Source of the DNA: an uncultured Lachnospiraceae bacterium
GTDB lineage: Bacteria; Bacillota; Clostridia; Lachnospirales; Lachnospiraceae
DNA length: 64,000 nt
Reading direction: 5' to 3'
Assembly: GCA_910585545.1 (NCBI GenBank)
Contig: CAJUFN010000003.1
Coordinates: 132,462 to 196,461, forward strand
Position numbers and translations under genes: made by a program. The notes beneath the pieces are model-generated. The model was not told where the DNA came from, did no database searches, and saw only the letters and a program-made list of their open reading frames with translations. Positions 32,555-42,253 of this stretch are shown here, piece after piece. The first letter of the stretch is position 1; the number at the start of each line of letters is the position of its first letter.

Positions 32555-33898
32555 TTATTTTTGCGATATTTCGCCAAGAGTCATTTCCAAAACTTCTTCG
32601 CTATATTCTCCATTTCTTCCCGAAACCTGGATGGTGACTTCTACCGTCTCCCCTGCCTTATAATATTCGAGCTGTGATTTCAAGGCCTCCATAGATTCAA
32701 CTCTTGTTCCATCAAACTTAGTAATAATATTCCCTTTTGTAATTCCTGCTTTTTCTGCTGCACCGCCTTCCATCACTTTGGATACAAATACGCCTGTCGG
32801 CATACTATATAATTGTGCGCTTTGTGAATTCACATCAAGCCCTTCAATACCAATATAGCCTCGTTCCTCCTCATCTACTTTTGTACGCGTTGTTTTATTC
32901 ATCAAAGCTGTAATAATATCCGACACATCAGATACAGGAATTGCATACCCCATACCTTCCACAGCATCTGCATTCACTTTCACTGTATTGATTCCAATAA
33001 CCTCACCATTAATATTAAGGAGTGCTCCCCCACTATTTCCAGGATTAATTGCTGCATCTGTCTGTACATATTTTACAGAGTTATTCACATTCTCTTCACT
33101 ATTCCCACCAAGTGCACGTTGCGTTGCGCTGACAATTCCAGTCGTTACAGACTGACCATAGCCAAGGGCATTTCCAATTGCAATTGCAGGCTCTCCTACT
33201 TTCAATGCGGAAGAATCACCTAGGGTCGCAACTGCAATCTCCTCCATTGTATCATCTGAAATATCCTCAAGTGAAACAGCTATAACAGCAAGATCTTTTT
33301 CGGAATCTGTTCCCTTAACATATGCTTTTACGCTGGTTTCATCCACAAAGCTGACAGTCAAAGTATTACTTCCTTCTATCACATGATTATTTGTCACAAG
33401 CAATAACTCTGTCTCATTCTGTCCGATAATGATACCGGATCCGCTGCTTTGTATCTCTTGCGCATAAGATCCCCCAAAGAAACTTTGTACTTCCTGCAAG
33501 CTTAGATTTGTAATCGATACGATTGACGGCATCGCTCTTTCTACTACATCACTGATATCCGATGTCGTCACACTACTGCTGTGATTAAGCTTTGTGCTGT
33601 ACACCTCTGTATTTGTCTTGCCTGCAGCTGAGATTTTTCTTACATCCGTTCCAAGCATCTTTCCAAGTGCAAAATTCGTCGTCCACATAGCGCTTCCACT
33701 AATCGTTCCAAATATCAATGCCAAGCATGCTACAGACACAACCTTGGGTATCTTTTTTTGCTTCTTTTGCTTTTTCAATTTTATACCCTCTTGTGCTCCT
33801 CCCATAGCAGGCTCTGCTTCCTCAATAACTTCTTCAAATTCTTCCGTCACCGGCTCCACTTCTGATTCCGGTTTATAATAATTATATTCATTATCCAT
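32555..33898 (-). CDS. HtrA/DegP-like serine protease
   Basis: Membrane-anchored surface quality-control protease, 447 aa. An acidic cytoplasmic N-terminus (~35 residues) and a basic KKQKKQKK stretch are followed by a membrane helix (~52-72). The trypsin-like domain has His172 (VTNNHVIEG), Asp202 (SEKDLAVIAV) and Ser289 (NPGNSGGALL). One PDZ domain follows (residues ~345-440: GYIGIEGL, VMEGGAAEKAGITKGNIITKFDG). The ATG at 33898 has AAAGGAG 8 bp upstream. Direct repeats upstream suggest response-regulator control, as for CssR-regulated htrA genes. Confidence 0.95.
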   Translation of the reverse strand: MDNEYNYYKPESEVEPVTEEFEEVIEEAEPAMGGAQEGIKLKKQKKQKKIPKVVSVACLALIFGTISGSAMWTTNFALGKMLGTDVRKISAAGKTNTEVYSTKLNHSSSVTTSDISDVVERAMPSIVSITNLSLQEVQSFFGGSYAQEIQSSGSGIIIGQNETELLLVTNNHVIEGSNTLTVSFVDETSVKAYVKGTDSEKDLAVIAVSLEDISDDTMEEIAVATLGDSSALKVGEPAIAIGNALGYGQSVTTGIVSATQRALGGNSEENVNNSVKYVQTDAAINPGNSGGALLNINGEVIGINTVKVNADAVEGMGYAIPVSDVSDIITALMNKTTRTKVDEEERGYIGIEGLDVNSQSAQLYSMPTGVFVSKVMEGGAAEKAGITKGNIITKFDGTRVESMEALKSQLEYYKAGETVEVTIQVSGRNGEYSEEVLEMTLGEISQK

Positions 33899-33939
33899 GT
33901 CGATAACTCCTTTCACTGATTTTCTAGAACTAAGTTTAC

Positions 33940-33967
33940 TGTGAAATTGTGATGGAATTGTGATGAA
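33940..33967 (-). promoter_or_regulatory. Tandem repeats upstream of htrA, possible response-regulator site
   Basis: Minus-strand CATCACAATT occurs twice at an 11-bp step, followed by TTCACA, just upstream of a poor -10 (TAAACT). An 11-bp direct repeat over the -35 region is typical of OmpR-family activator sites. Confidence 0.4.
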
Positions 33968-34059
33968 ATTTAAAAAAAAGCGTGAAATCCAATCAAACAC
34001 GCCAAAACCTATCTCCTTTTCCTTGTCGAAATATCTTTCAAATATCCTGTAAACTTTAA

Positions 34060-34102
34060 AAAGCCGATATCCCTTGAAAAAAATCAAAGGATTTCGGCTT
34101 TC
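34060..34102 (-). terminator. Rho-independent terminator after the acidic-tail membrane protein
   Basis: Long stem pairing AAAGCCGA with TCGGCTTT and an inner TTTGA/TCAAG segment, ending in T5 on the minus strand. It lies 19 bp after the gene's stop. Confidence 0.75.
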
Positions 34103-34120
34103 TTCTGTCTAATCTAATGT

Positions 34121-35716
34121 TTAATCCAACTCGATAAAGTCAAAATCATAAGTATCTGTTTTCTTCCTGCTGTCTTCTTCATCAAAGTCAAACTCTTCAT
34201 CATCAATTTCCAGTTCATCATCAGCGAAGTCATCTTCGTACATTGTTTCGTATGCTTCATCATCGGCCTCTTCATAAATGCCCCCATCATAGAGTTCCTC
34301 ATCATAAGCATCTTCTTCATCGTCATCAAAATATGCATCTTCGTCAAAAAGTTCCTCTTGTTCGTCCAGATACTCTTCCTCCTCTGGATATTCTTCGTCT
34401 TCCGGATAGTCTTCTTCAAACTCGCCTTCATAGTCTTCTTCGAATAACGGTTCTTCCTTTGGTTCCTCTACTGGTTCTTCTACCGGACGTTTGAACTGGC
34501 TTCTGTCTTTTTTGACTGCTTTTGTTTTCACGATCGGCGGTTCCTCGTCAATATGATATTCATCATACAAATCATCCAATTCAAGATTGCGATGACGTAA
34601 TTTCACCGCAAGAATCGTGATAATAACAAATAAAATAAATGCGATAATGCCTGCAACGATTAAAACTTTTTCAATATTCTCTTTAAATACTTCAAGAACC
34701 TTTTCAATTCCTGTAGCTTCTTTTTCTTCTTCTTTCTCTTCTACTTCCGGCGCAACAAATTTCTGATAAGTGCCTTCTTCCCGGTCATACTGATATAAAG
34801 AGTCTTTTCCGGAACTGTTTGCTGCATAGATAATATAAAGTCCGTCAGACTCTGTATCCTGCCATGTCGGGAATATGAACTCCTGAATATCTAATGTAGT
34901 TTCTTTATATGTCTCCGGTAATTCTACCGTTCCATCATTCTCCAAAGGATAAATCGTAGTCTCCTCAGAAATAGCGATTGGCAGACATGGTGTGAATTCT
35001 GTTCCATCATAGAAGAAGAACATACCTACCCTGTCACTTCCAACAAGATATAAAAGTTCGCGATCCCCATTATTCTGCTTTGCTCCTGTTACGGATTCTC
35101 CCTTATAGTCAATTGTTTGCTTGGAGAATCCTTTCGGAATCTCACTATCCGTAAATTCCGTTGACATTGTATAACGCTTTCCTCCAATGTCAATCTTTGT
35201 ACTTGGTGCCGGAGGATTATCACTCTTTTCTCCGCCATTCCCTGTTCCTTCCGGTTCTACGCTTTTCTCTCCATTCGGACCCTCTTTCGCAGTAATCCTG
35301 GAGGACCCTTTTTCACAATTCAATCTCTCATCTGAATATAAGTATGCGGTATAATCTACGATATCCAGAATGCTCTCTCCTGTTTTTAACACTCTGAAGT
35401 CCATCATAAATACCAGCTCTGTTTCGCTTCCTTCACCGCCTCCGGAATAACTGATTGATCCAGCTTCACTTAATGTTACGCCATCCCCTTCTATAAATTC
35501 AAGAGATTCGCTGTCATATGTCATTGTGATATCTGCATCACCGATCGGCTCCCCTGCGGTTCGGATAACTCCCTTAATACTAACCGTATCTCCAACTCTT
35601 GTTTCCGGATCTGAAAACATAATCCTACCCTCCGCTGCCTGCACTATCTGAGGCATAAACGGGGTGATTAAGCATACTGCAAGTACTAACGCTGCAATTC
35701 GTTTCATCATCTTCAT
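34121..35716 (-). CDS. Secreted-domain membrane protein with very acidic cytoplasmic tail
   Basis: A 531-aa protein. A signal peptide (residues 1-28, VQA/AEG cleavage) precedes a cohesin-like beta domain (30-145: VGDTVSIKGVIRTAGEPIGDADITMTYD). A Gly/Pro/Glu linker and a second beta-rich domain (175-325) follow, then a membrane helix (351-371). The ~160-residue tail is basic near the membrane, then almost entirely Asp/Glu with Tyr/Phe. The ATG at 35716 has AGAGGA 6 bp upstream. It sits upstream of htrA but has its own promoter and terminator. Function unknown; a surface sensor or scaffold is a guess from topology. Confidence 0.82.
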   Translation of the reverse strand: MKMMKRIAALVLAVCLITPFMPQIVQAAEGRIMFSDPETRVGDTVSIKGVIRTAGEPIGDADITMTYDSESLEFIEGDGVTLSEAGSISYSGGGEGSETELVFMMDFRVLKTGESILDIVDYTAYLYSDERLNCEKGSSRITAKEGPNGEKSVEPEGTGNGGEKSDNPPAPSTKIDIGGKRYTMSTEFTDSEIPKGFSKQTIDYKGESVTGAKQNNGDRELLYLVGSDRVGMFFFYDGTEFTPCLPIAISEETTIYPLENDGTVELPETYKETTLDIQEFIFPTWQDTESDGLYIIYAANSSGKDSLYQYDREEGTYQKFVAPEVEEKEEEKEATGIEKVLEVFKENIEKVLIVAGIIAFILFVIITILAVKLRHRNLELDDLYDEYHIDEEPPIVKTKAVKKDRSQFKRPVEEPVEEPKEEPLFEEDYEGEFEEDYPEDEEYPEEEEYLDEQEELFDEDAYFDDDEEDAYDEELYDGGIYEEADDEAYETMYEDDFADDELEIDDEEFDFDEEDSRKKTDTYDFDFIELD

Positions 35717-35788
35717 ATGTATTCCTCTTTCTTCTGTTATTTGAAAATACATGCCCCTTATCATATTAAGCTTATATTCCCTTTTCTA

Positions 35789-35817
35789 ATCATACACTTT
35801 TTTCTTTGAAATGTCCA
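35789..35817 (-). promoter_or_regulatory. Sigma-A type promoter of the acidic-tail protein gene
   Basis: Minus-strand TGGACA (35812-35817), 17-bp spacer, TATGAT (35789-35794); both boxes match consensus at 5 of 6 positions. Confidence 0.6.
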
Positions 35818-35841
35818 CTTTTTCCAAGCTGATTTTCCCAC

Positions 35842-35876
35842 GATTTTTCTGTGACTTTGTGCATGGCTGAACTATT
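35842..35876. repeat. Remnant end of the 176-bp MITE-like element
   Basis: 24 bases (35850-35873) are identical to the complement of 21114-21137, and the match continues imperfectly on both sides. Only one end is present, downstream of the LCP gene. Confidence 0.65.
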
Positions 35877-35887
35877 AGATTTTTCTT

Positions 35888-36958
35888 CTACTCAACTATA
35901 CCCACATCACTTCTGGTATATCCGGTATTGTTCGCAATCTCATCTGCGATCGTTAATACCCTCTCAGACGGTTGGTAAGATTCCTTTGGATATAAAAATG
36001 CATGAAGCTCTTGTACATTTTCTGCATGTCCAAGCGGAACATTAACAAAACCGCATGCCGGAAATGTCTCTCCTTTTAGTTCATATGGAAAACCTGCCGT
36101 CTCTCCAAGCGAATATTGCGTCACATCTGCTGCAAGCCCCACCAGCTCTGTCAATCCAAAACTGGTAGATACCTGAGGCAATATTACGTCAATCATAGAA
36201 TTCAGTCGTACAACATTGGTCGTTTTCACCTTCTCTAAGCTCTTCTCTATGACTATACGCTGACGCTCTGCACGCTTGTAATCTCCTCCTGCCGTCGAAC
36301 GGATTCGCGCATAAGTAGTCGCTTGCACCCCATCCAGCGTCTGTATTCCAGGCTTTGTAAGATGTATTGCCTCTTTTCCTGCTACCATAGCTGTTTCATC
36401 AATAAACGAATTGATTTCACCAACTTCTTCTTCCGTAATCTCTATTTCAATTCCTCCCAGTAAATCGACAGCGTCTGAAAGAGCCTTAAAATCTACTGTG
36501 GCATAATCTTGGATAGCCAGATCCAGATTCTCATTCAACATATTAATTGCATCTTTTGGACCTCCTACAAAATATGCATTATTTGCTTTTTTATAGTTTC
36601 CATCCTGCTGCTTAAGATATGTATCCCGATAGACAGAAGACATCCTGATTTCTTTTGTCTGATTGTCGATCGAAACTACGATAATACAGTCTGCATGCGT
36701 TCCTTCCTCCAGCACACCGTCTCGTGAATCTCCTCCAAACAACGCAATGGTGGTATATCCCTCTTTTTCTACTCCCTCATTAACCTGAATATCCCCTTCG
36801 TCCAGAGACACTTTCTGAAATTTATCGTATTTAAACATTGCATAGGCAACAACAGATAATGCCGCCAAAACAATAATTTCTACAAATAAAAATAAAAATC
36901 GTTTTGCTGTTCTTTTCTTTCCGGTTTTCTTTTTTCTTACGTTTTTCTTATCTGCCAT
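35888..36958 (-). CDS. LCP family ligase closing the polysaccharide locus
   Basis: A 356-aa protein with the standard LCP layout: a Lys/Arg-rich cytoplasmic tail, one membrane helix (~20-42), then the LCP domain with ALFGGDSRDGVLEEGTHADCIIVVSID, RMSSVYRDTYL, LLGGIEIEI, and the Arg-bearing ATTYARIRSTAGGDYKRAERQR. It is the last gene of the long polysaccharide operon and probably attaches the finished polymer to peptidoglycan. This placement differs from the LCP gene at 4598, which stands alone near sigG. No clear terminator follows; the downstream gap holds a repeat remnant and the next gene's promoter. Confidence 0.93.
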   Translation of the reverse strand: MADKKNVRKKKTGKKRTAKRFLFLFVEIIVLAALSVVAYAMFKYDKFQKVSLDEGDIQVNEGVEKEGYTTIALFGGDSRDGVLEEGTHADCIIVVSIDNQTKEIRMSSVYRDTYLKQQDGNYKKANNAYFVGGPKDAINMLNENLDLAIQDYATVDFKALSDAVDLLGGIEIEITEEEVGEINSFIDETAMVAGKEAIHLTKPGIQTLDGVQATTYARIRSTAGGDYKRAERQRIVIEKSLEKVKTTNVVRLNSMIDVILPQVSTSFGLTELVGLAADVTQYSLGETAGFPYELKGETFPACGFVNVPLGHAENVQELHAFLYPKESYQPSERVLTIADEIANNTGYTRSDVGIVE

Positions 36959-37011
36959 ATTAACTCCCCTTTATATTTGCTGATATTTTTCGGATTTTTT
37001 ATTTACTAATA

Positions 37012-38166
37012 TTACCCCAGATTTAATTTTTGATTATACATATCGATTACTATATCAGGTTCGTACTTCTCAATATATTCCAAAATGTTTTCGTTATAAC
37101 GCCCATCCTGCGGGTCCAGATAGCGCAGCTCTTGCACCCCTAACCCCAAATACTGAACCAAAGGCCTTCCATAAGAATGCCCTATCACCAGAACTTTAGT
37201 TTCGTTTTTGGCCAACTCATTATAAATGATGTTTTCTACATACCCACCATGTAACAAAGCATTGTATTTATTATGGTATCCTTTATTCTCCAATAGCTCT
37301 TTGTCAATAAAACTTTCTTCAAAATCTCCACTTTTTGCAAGAATCAATTCTCCATCAATTCGATGCTCATATTTAAGTCTTGTAGGAAAATTCGGAATTA
37401 AAAGAGAAAAATCATCCTCACCTGCGTAATATTTGCCTACTTTGATTCCATAGGAGCCTAAAAATGCTTCTTTATATATCTCCGTCTCATACTTTTCTCC
37501 CTCATAAACTTCCATATCAATTACTTGACCGATTAATCCTGTCATTCTATCTGCAATGTCTTTTGCCGCATAAAAAGAAGCTTCTACCGTCCAGTGATGG
37601 TCTGTACGATAATACTGTTTCGTTTTTTCATCTTCCCTTAAATCCAGACACGAAATTCCTTTTGTCTTTACTTTTTCCACAAACCAGTCAAAATCCTCCT
37701 CTGTAGAATCATCTCCATAATTTTGTAATTCTTTTATATTATCATAATTTTTGTATGGAAGCTGCACAAATAAAAAAGAAATTTCTTTGCCTTCACAATA
37801 CCGATTCAACTTTTCGACCTGTGCCACTGCTTCTTTATCTATATTGCTTTTCGTCAACGGCATATATAATTGCCCGCTTCCATCCTTCAGCAATTCAAAA
37901 TTATTAATCTCTCTTTTTCCAAGGGTTCTTTGCACCAATCCATACCCTTCTATCCATATTTCCTGTTGTGTGTACAAAGCCTCGTCTTTTTCCTCGTATA
38001 AATCCCTTGCCTTTTCGATATTGGATAATGTAATCCCTTCTTTTATGGTTGCCTTCGCCACATTCAGGAAATCAGAAACATGAGTCTTTAAATGTGAAAA
38101 ACATATTCCATACATAATGCCAAGAAATATGATTGCAATCATTTTTTCTTCTATATTTTTCTTCAT
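37012..38166 (-). CDS. SGNH-like O-acetyltransferase accessory protein (DHHW/AlgX-like)
   Basis: A 384-aa protein with one N-terminal membrane helix (residues ~8-26) and an extracytoplasmic domain. YYRTDHHWTVEASFYAA is the signature of DHHW/AlgJ-AlgX type SGNH hydrolase-like proteins, with Asp-His-His as part of the active site. VLVIGHSYGRPLVQYLG near the C-terminus carries the serine nucleophile motif (GxSxG-like). It follows an MBOAT protein by 11 bp, the usual AlgI/AlgX-type pairing for O-acetylation of exported polysaccharide. Confidence 0.82.
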   Translation of the reverse strand: MKKNIEEKMIAIIFLGIMYGICFSHLKTHVSDFLNVAKATIKEGITLSNIEKARDLYEEKDEALYTQQEIWIEGYGLVQRTLGKREINNFELLKDGSGQLYMPLTKSNIDKEAVAQVEKLNRYCEGKEISFLFVQLPYKNYDNIKELQNYGDDSTEEDFDWFVEKVKTKGISCLDLREDEKTKQYYRTDHHWTVEASFYAAKDIADRMTGLIGQVIDMEVYEGEKYETEIYKEAFLGSYGIKVGKYYAGEDDFSLLIPNFPTRLKYEHRIDGELILAKSGDFEESFIDKELLENKGYHNKYNALLHGGYVENIIYNELAKNETKVLVIGHSYGRPLVQYLGLGVQELRYLDPQDGRYNENILEYIEKYEPDIVIDMYNQKLNLG

Positions 38167-38177
38167 AAATGCCTCTT

Positions 38178-39590
38178 TTAAAAATTAAAATAGATAAACG
38201 GATTATAACTTCCCTTTATCAGATACGTCGTACATACCAAAAACAAAACACTATATGCCAGACAACTTCCTATCGTATAAAAAATATAAAAATCCGTCTT
38301 TTGTTCTGCCTTTTCTTTTACCTTTCTCATCACTGGCGTACAACATAGTAATCCAACTATCATAAACAACCAGTTCTCCCTTAAGTACATCAATGCCGTC
38401 TCATCCATGCCTAAGTCTCCTCTTATTCCAAACATAGTCAAAAGATACTGCCCCAGTGCATGCATATCTTCAATTCTGAAAACCACCCAACCGATGATTA
38501 CCAGAATCAATGTTGTACCTTGATATACATATTTCCATTTATTGCGAGATGTCTTTCGAGGTATATCCAATAATTTTTCTATTGTAAGAAGTAGAAAATA
38601 ATAAACACCCCAAAGTACAAAATTCCAGTTGGCACCATGCCATATTCCAGTCAGAATCCAGACAGTTCCAAGATTCCATATCGTTCTGCTTTTGGATATT
38701 CTGGAACCACCCAACGGAATATAAACATAATCCCGAAACCAAGTACTAAGTGAAATATGCCATCTTCGCCAGAATTCCGTAATTGTCTTTGCAATATATG
38801 GATAATTAAAATTCTCCAAAAAATGAAAGCCGAACATCAGTCCAAGTCCAATTGCCATATCAGAATACGCAGAAAAATCAAAAAAAATCTGCATTGTATA
38901 GGAAATTGCTCCCAGCCATGCTAGCATCACTGTAGATGCACTACCATCGATAATTCGGTCTGCCAGAACCGCAAATGTATTCGCCAGAAGGATTTTCTTA
39001 CTTAGACCAAGCAAAAAACGTTTGGTTCCCTTGGCAAATTCTCCCCAATTCTCCCGCCTGTGATCAATTTCATCTGCTACCGTCTCATACCGTACAATCG
39101 GTCCTGCAATCAATTGCGGAAAAAATGTGATATATAATCCGACATTTAAAGGATTTTTCTGCATCTTCCCATTCTTTCGATATACATCAATGACATAAGA
39201 CAATGCCTGAAATGTGAAAAATGAAATCCCGATTGGCAACGCAATCTGCGTCTTTACAATCTCCATGCCTGCTATCTCACGGAGACTGGCTGTCACAAAA
39301 TTCAAATATTTAAAGATAAATAAAATCCCAAGATCAACGGCTACGGTTACAAAAATAATACTATATACTTTGCGTTTCTGTCCACGGAATCTTTCCACCA
39401 GATATCCGCCCAAGTAATTCACTGCTACCGTACCAAGTAAAATAAACACGACTCTTGGTTCTCCCCATGCATAAAAAATCAGGCTGACTAAAAATAGAAA
39501 AAAATTTCTTACACATCTTGGCAATATGTAATAAAATAGCAACACACATGGTAAGAAGAGAAATAAAAAAATCGTACTTGAAAATAGCAT
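38178..39590 (-). CDS. MBOAT family O-acyltransferase (AlgI-like)
   Basis: A 470-aa membrane protein with 10-12 helices. It is thought to move acetyl groups across the membrane for polysaccharide O-acetylation. MBOAT hallmarks are ISFFTFQALSYVIDVYR, ENFNYPYIAKTITEFWRRWHISLSTWFRDYVYIPLGG, and the catalytic His in ILTGIWHGANWNFVLWG. It acts with the DHHW protein encoded next. DltB is a relative, but no dlt partner genes are present. Confidence 0.92.
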   Translation of the reverse strand: MLFSSTIFLFLFLPCVLLFYYILPRCVRNFFLFLVSLIFYAWGEPRVVFILLGTVAVNYLGGYLVERFRGQKRKVYSIIFVTVAVDLGILFIFKYLNFVTASLREIAGMEIVKTQIALPIGISFFTFQALSYVIDVYRKNGKMQKNPLNVGLYITFFPQLIAGPIVRYETVADEIDHRRENWGEFAKGTKRFLLGLSKKILLANTFAVLADRIIDGSASTVMLAWLGAISYTMQIFFDFSAYSDMAIGLGLMFGFHFLENFNYPYIAKTITEFWRRWHISLSTWFRDYVYIPLGGSRISKSRTIWNLGTVWILTGIWHGANWNFVLWGVYYFLLLTIEKLLDIPRKTSRNKWKYVYQGTTLILVIIGWVVFRIEDMHALGQYLLTMFGIRGDLGMDETALMYLRENWLFMIVGLLCCTPVMRKVKEKAEQKTDFYIFYTIGSCLAYSVLFLVCTTYLIKGSYNPFIYFNF

Positions 39591-39614
39591 AAACTCCTCC
39601 TTTATGTCAACAAA

Positions 39615-41123
39615 CTATCTTATCGAATGGAATCGCGCAAACAGCTTTTTAAATTCTTCTGCCTCAAACACATAATTCACTCCAACGAATACACATACGC
39701 TTATCACACCCATGACAGCTCCATACATAATCCAGGCTCCAAATCCTCCCATAACCTGAGGAACAACATACAGCCCTGCCAGGATAAGTGCAGCCATACA
39801 GATGGCATTTCTCAAAATGCGTAAAAATGTCTTTTTTCTGCTCCTCTTCACAAGATACTTATCATTGTACAGCATGATGATTACGGCGCGATACCCATAA
39901 GAGCAAATCGTTCCGATCAGTGCACCGTTAAGTCCCAATTTTCCAATCAGAGCAATCGATACACTTAAATTGATAGCTGCCTCTAAAACCGCCTGTCCCT
40001 GCGTCTCTTTAAAATGCCCTGCCGCACAGATAATCGTAAGACCGGGAATCCTTACATTCTGCAAAAACACAATCACCACAAAAAGCCCTGCTGTCAGCGG
40101 ACGGATATAATTCACATCTGTCATATTTATCGTATATACCGTCACGAACGGCAATAATAATACTCCCATACAGGTACAGATAATAAACAGTACAATAAAA
40201 TATACATATTCATAGCTTGAAAAACTCTCACGCAGTGTGTCCTCTTCTTTTTTCGAAATCACTTCTCCAAATCCCGCAGTAAGTCCATTGGAAAATGCGT
40301 TTAAAAGCATATTCAATGCATAAACAATCATATTGTAGATGCCATAAACACTGACTTCCAGCAAGGAACGAGCTCCCATGAGCACTGTCATCAGCGCTAC
40401 ATCCGTATTGTTGACGATAATTCCGACTACCTGATGAAGAAGCGCCGGTCCCCTTTGATTTAACGAGGAATAATCCGGTTTTGCATGATAATCCAAATCT
40501 TTATAATGTTTGTCCATATAATATTTGATTGCCAGAAAGCGCAGGATAAATACCACCGTTGCCACCGTCTTTACCACAATTACATTGAAATTCATCCGAA
40601 TCAACACGATGCTGACAATCATATTCAGAAGCGTTCCCACAGCTTCCACGATCGATAAAATATATCCTTCCTGCTTTGCAGTCAGATATACTTTATATTT
40701 CCCGATAAAATAAAGGTTTACGAACATGCTGCTTCCAAGCACGATAACAATACTTCGCACAAGAGATGATGGAAGCTGTTCTTTGATAACGTATGGGAAA
40801 ATAGCTGCCAATGCTATCACAAGGGCAGCAAATATATAACTTATTTTGTTATAAAACCGTCTCGTTGCCGATAGAATTGCATCTACCTGCTGCCTCTCTC
40901 CATGAGCCAGCGGATTATAGAGCGCGACAACAGAAGCCGTACCGATTCCTGATTCTGCCAGTCCTAAGTACATTAGAAACTGATTTGCAGATGTTACAAG
41001 TCCATTTACCGAAGAACCGTATGCTTCCAGAAAAAACCTCGGAAGGATAATTCCTGACAAGAATACAATTACTTGTAAGATAAGACTCGCCGCCATATTT
41101 TTAAATGCCTGCCTGCTTCTCAT
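39615..41123 (-). CDS. Polysaccharide repeat-unit flippase (Wzx/RfbX-like), first copy
   Basis: A 502-aa protein with ~14 hydrophobic helices and the MOP-superfamily pattern (LPRFFLEAYGSSVNGLVTSANQF, a long helix train, basic loops). It would flip an undecaprenyl-linked oligosaccharide to the outer leaflet. A second, unrelated-looking flippase gene lies at 48432-49712 in the same locus. It lies between a glycosyltransferase and the O-acetylation genes. Confidence 0.86.
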   Translation of the reverse strand: MRSRQAFKNMAASLILQVIVFLSGIILPRFFLEAYGSSVNGLVTSANQFLMYLGLAESGIGTASVVALYNPLAHGERQQVDAILSATRRFYNKISYIFAALVIALAAIFPYVIKEQLPSSLVRSIVIVLGSSMFVNLYFIGKYKVYLTAKQEGYILSIVEAVGTLLNMIVSIVLIRMNFNVIVVKTVATVVFILRFLAIKYYMDKHYKDLDYHAKPDYSSLNQRGPALLHQVVGIIVNNTDVALMTVLMGARSLLEVSVYGIYNMIVYALNMLLNAFSNGLTAGFGEVISKKEEDTLRESFSSYEYVYFIVLFIICTCMGVLLLPFVTVYTINMTDVNYIRPLTAGLFVVIVFLQNVRIPGLTIICAAGHFKETQGQAVLEAAINLSVSIALIGKLGLNGALIGTICSYGYRAVIIMLYNDKYLVKRSRKKTFLRILRNAICMAALILAGLYVVPQVMGGFGAWIMYGAVMGVISVCVFVGVNYVFEAEEFKKLFARFHSIR

Positions 41124-41139
41124 TCGTTGTTACTCCCTT

Positions 41140-42225
41140 TTACATATGCTCAAATAACTGAATCCATCTTTGCAGGATACGTTCTTTTGCAAATTTCTCC
41201 ACAATGTCTTTTGTTCCCTGCGAATATCTTTTCCTCTTTTCTTCATCCTGCATAAGATTTCCGATTGCCGCTGCCATTCTCGCCGTATCATACGGTGGAA
41301 TCAAGCATCCGCTCTTTTCATCTTCGATGATCTCCGATGGTCCGGTTTCAATATCAAAGCTTACCATCGGCAATCCCAAAGCTGCCGCCTCCAAAAGAAC
41401 GATTGGAAGCCCTTCTCTGTAAGAAGTCAGCACAAGGAATGCATATTCCTGAAATATCCGATGTGCATCTTTTACATTTCCTTTTAAAATCAATTGATTT
41501 TCCAGACCTTTTTCTTTTATAAGAGATTTTATTTCTTCAAACGTCTCTCCGGTTCCGTAAAGATGCCATTCCCACTTGGGGTTCTTTGGCAATACCCGCT
41601 CTGCCACTTTCACCAGAAGATCATATCCCTTCTCTTTTCCAAAACGCCCGACAGTAAGTATCTTTTTGCTTTTTATGTCATACGGTTTTTCTTTTTTTAA
41701 TCTCTCCGTATCAATCCAGTTAGCGATACAAGTCACCTTTTTTTTCGGAAGATGAAATTGTCTGCGGTAATCGTCTCTTGTTTTCTCTGTCAACGTAACC
41801 ACTTTATGCGACATTCGTGCATCAAAAAAACGAATCAGTGTGATATCCTTCTGATGCCACTGATTCATCAAGGCACCATGATCGCAATAAATGTATTTCG
41901 CCTTCGTAAAAGGTCTTGTCCCCCCTACGATAAGCGCAGGGTAATTTCCCATCATCACGACAATATCAATCTGATTCTCTTTTATAAATTTCCGAAAAGG
42001 CTTAAAGCTCCTGGCAATAAGATTACGGAGCCTCTCTTCTTTTCCTTCCATTTGTGTATACACAACCCTTGGATCAATCTCATATGCCAATTCCCCATCC
42101 ATGTTCGTAGCTGCCCACAAATAGACTTTATATGTTTTACATAACGCATTTACCAACGATGCCGTAACTTGTTCCACCCCTCCGGTTACCGACATATCAA
42201 AATCCACAAAACAAATCCTTTTCAT
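41140..42225 (-). CDS. Glycosyltransferase, GT4 family
   Basis: A 361-aa GT-B fold enzyme. The N-terminal half has TGGVEQVTASLVNAL (acceptor side). The C-terminal half has ILTVGRFGKEKGYDLLVKVAERV, the EYAFLVLTSYREGLPIVLLEAAALGLPMVSFD segment with the E-x7-E nucleotide-sugar motif, and a C-terminal helix. It probably adds one sugar of the repeat unit in the cytoplasm. The donor sugar is not predictable. Confidence 0.9.
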   Translation of the reverse strand: MKRICFVDFDMSVTGGVEQVTASLVNALCKTYKVYLWAATNMDGELAYEIDPRVVYTQMEGKEERLRNLIARSFKPFRKFIKENQIDIVVMMGNYPALIVGGTRPFTKAKYIYCDHGALMNQWHQKDITLIRFFDARMSHKVVTLTEKTRDDYRRQFHLPKKKVTCIANWIDTERLKKEKPYDIKSKKILTVGRFGKEKGYDLLVKVAERVLPKNPKWEWHLYGTGETFEEIKSLIKEKGLENQLILKGNVKDAHRIFQEYAFLVLTSYREGLPIVLLEAAALGLPMVSFDIETGPSEIIEDEKSGCLIPPYDTARMAAAIGNLMQDEEKRKRYSQGTKDIVEKFAKERILQRWIQLFEHM

Positions 42226-42253
42226 TCTTATCTCCCCATGGCAGCATACGCCG

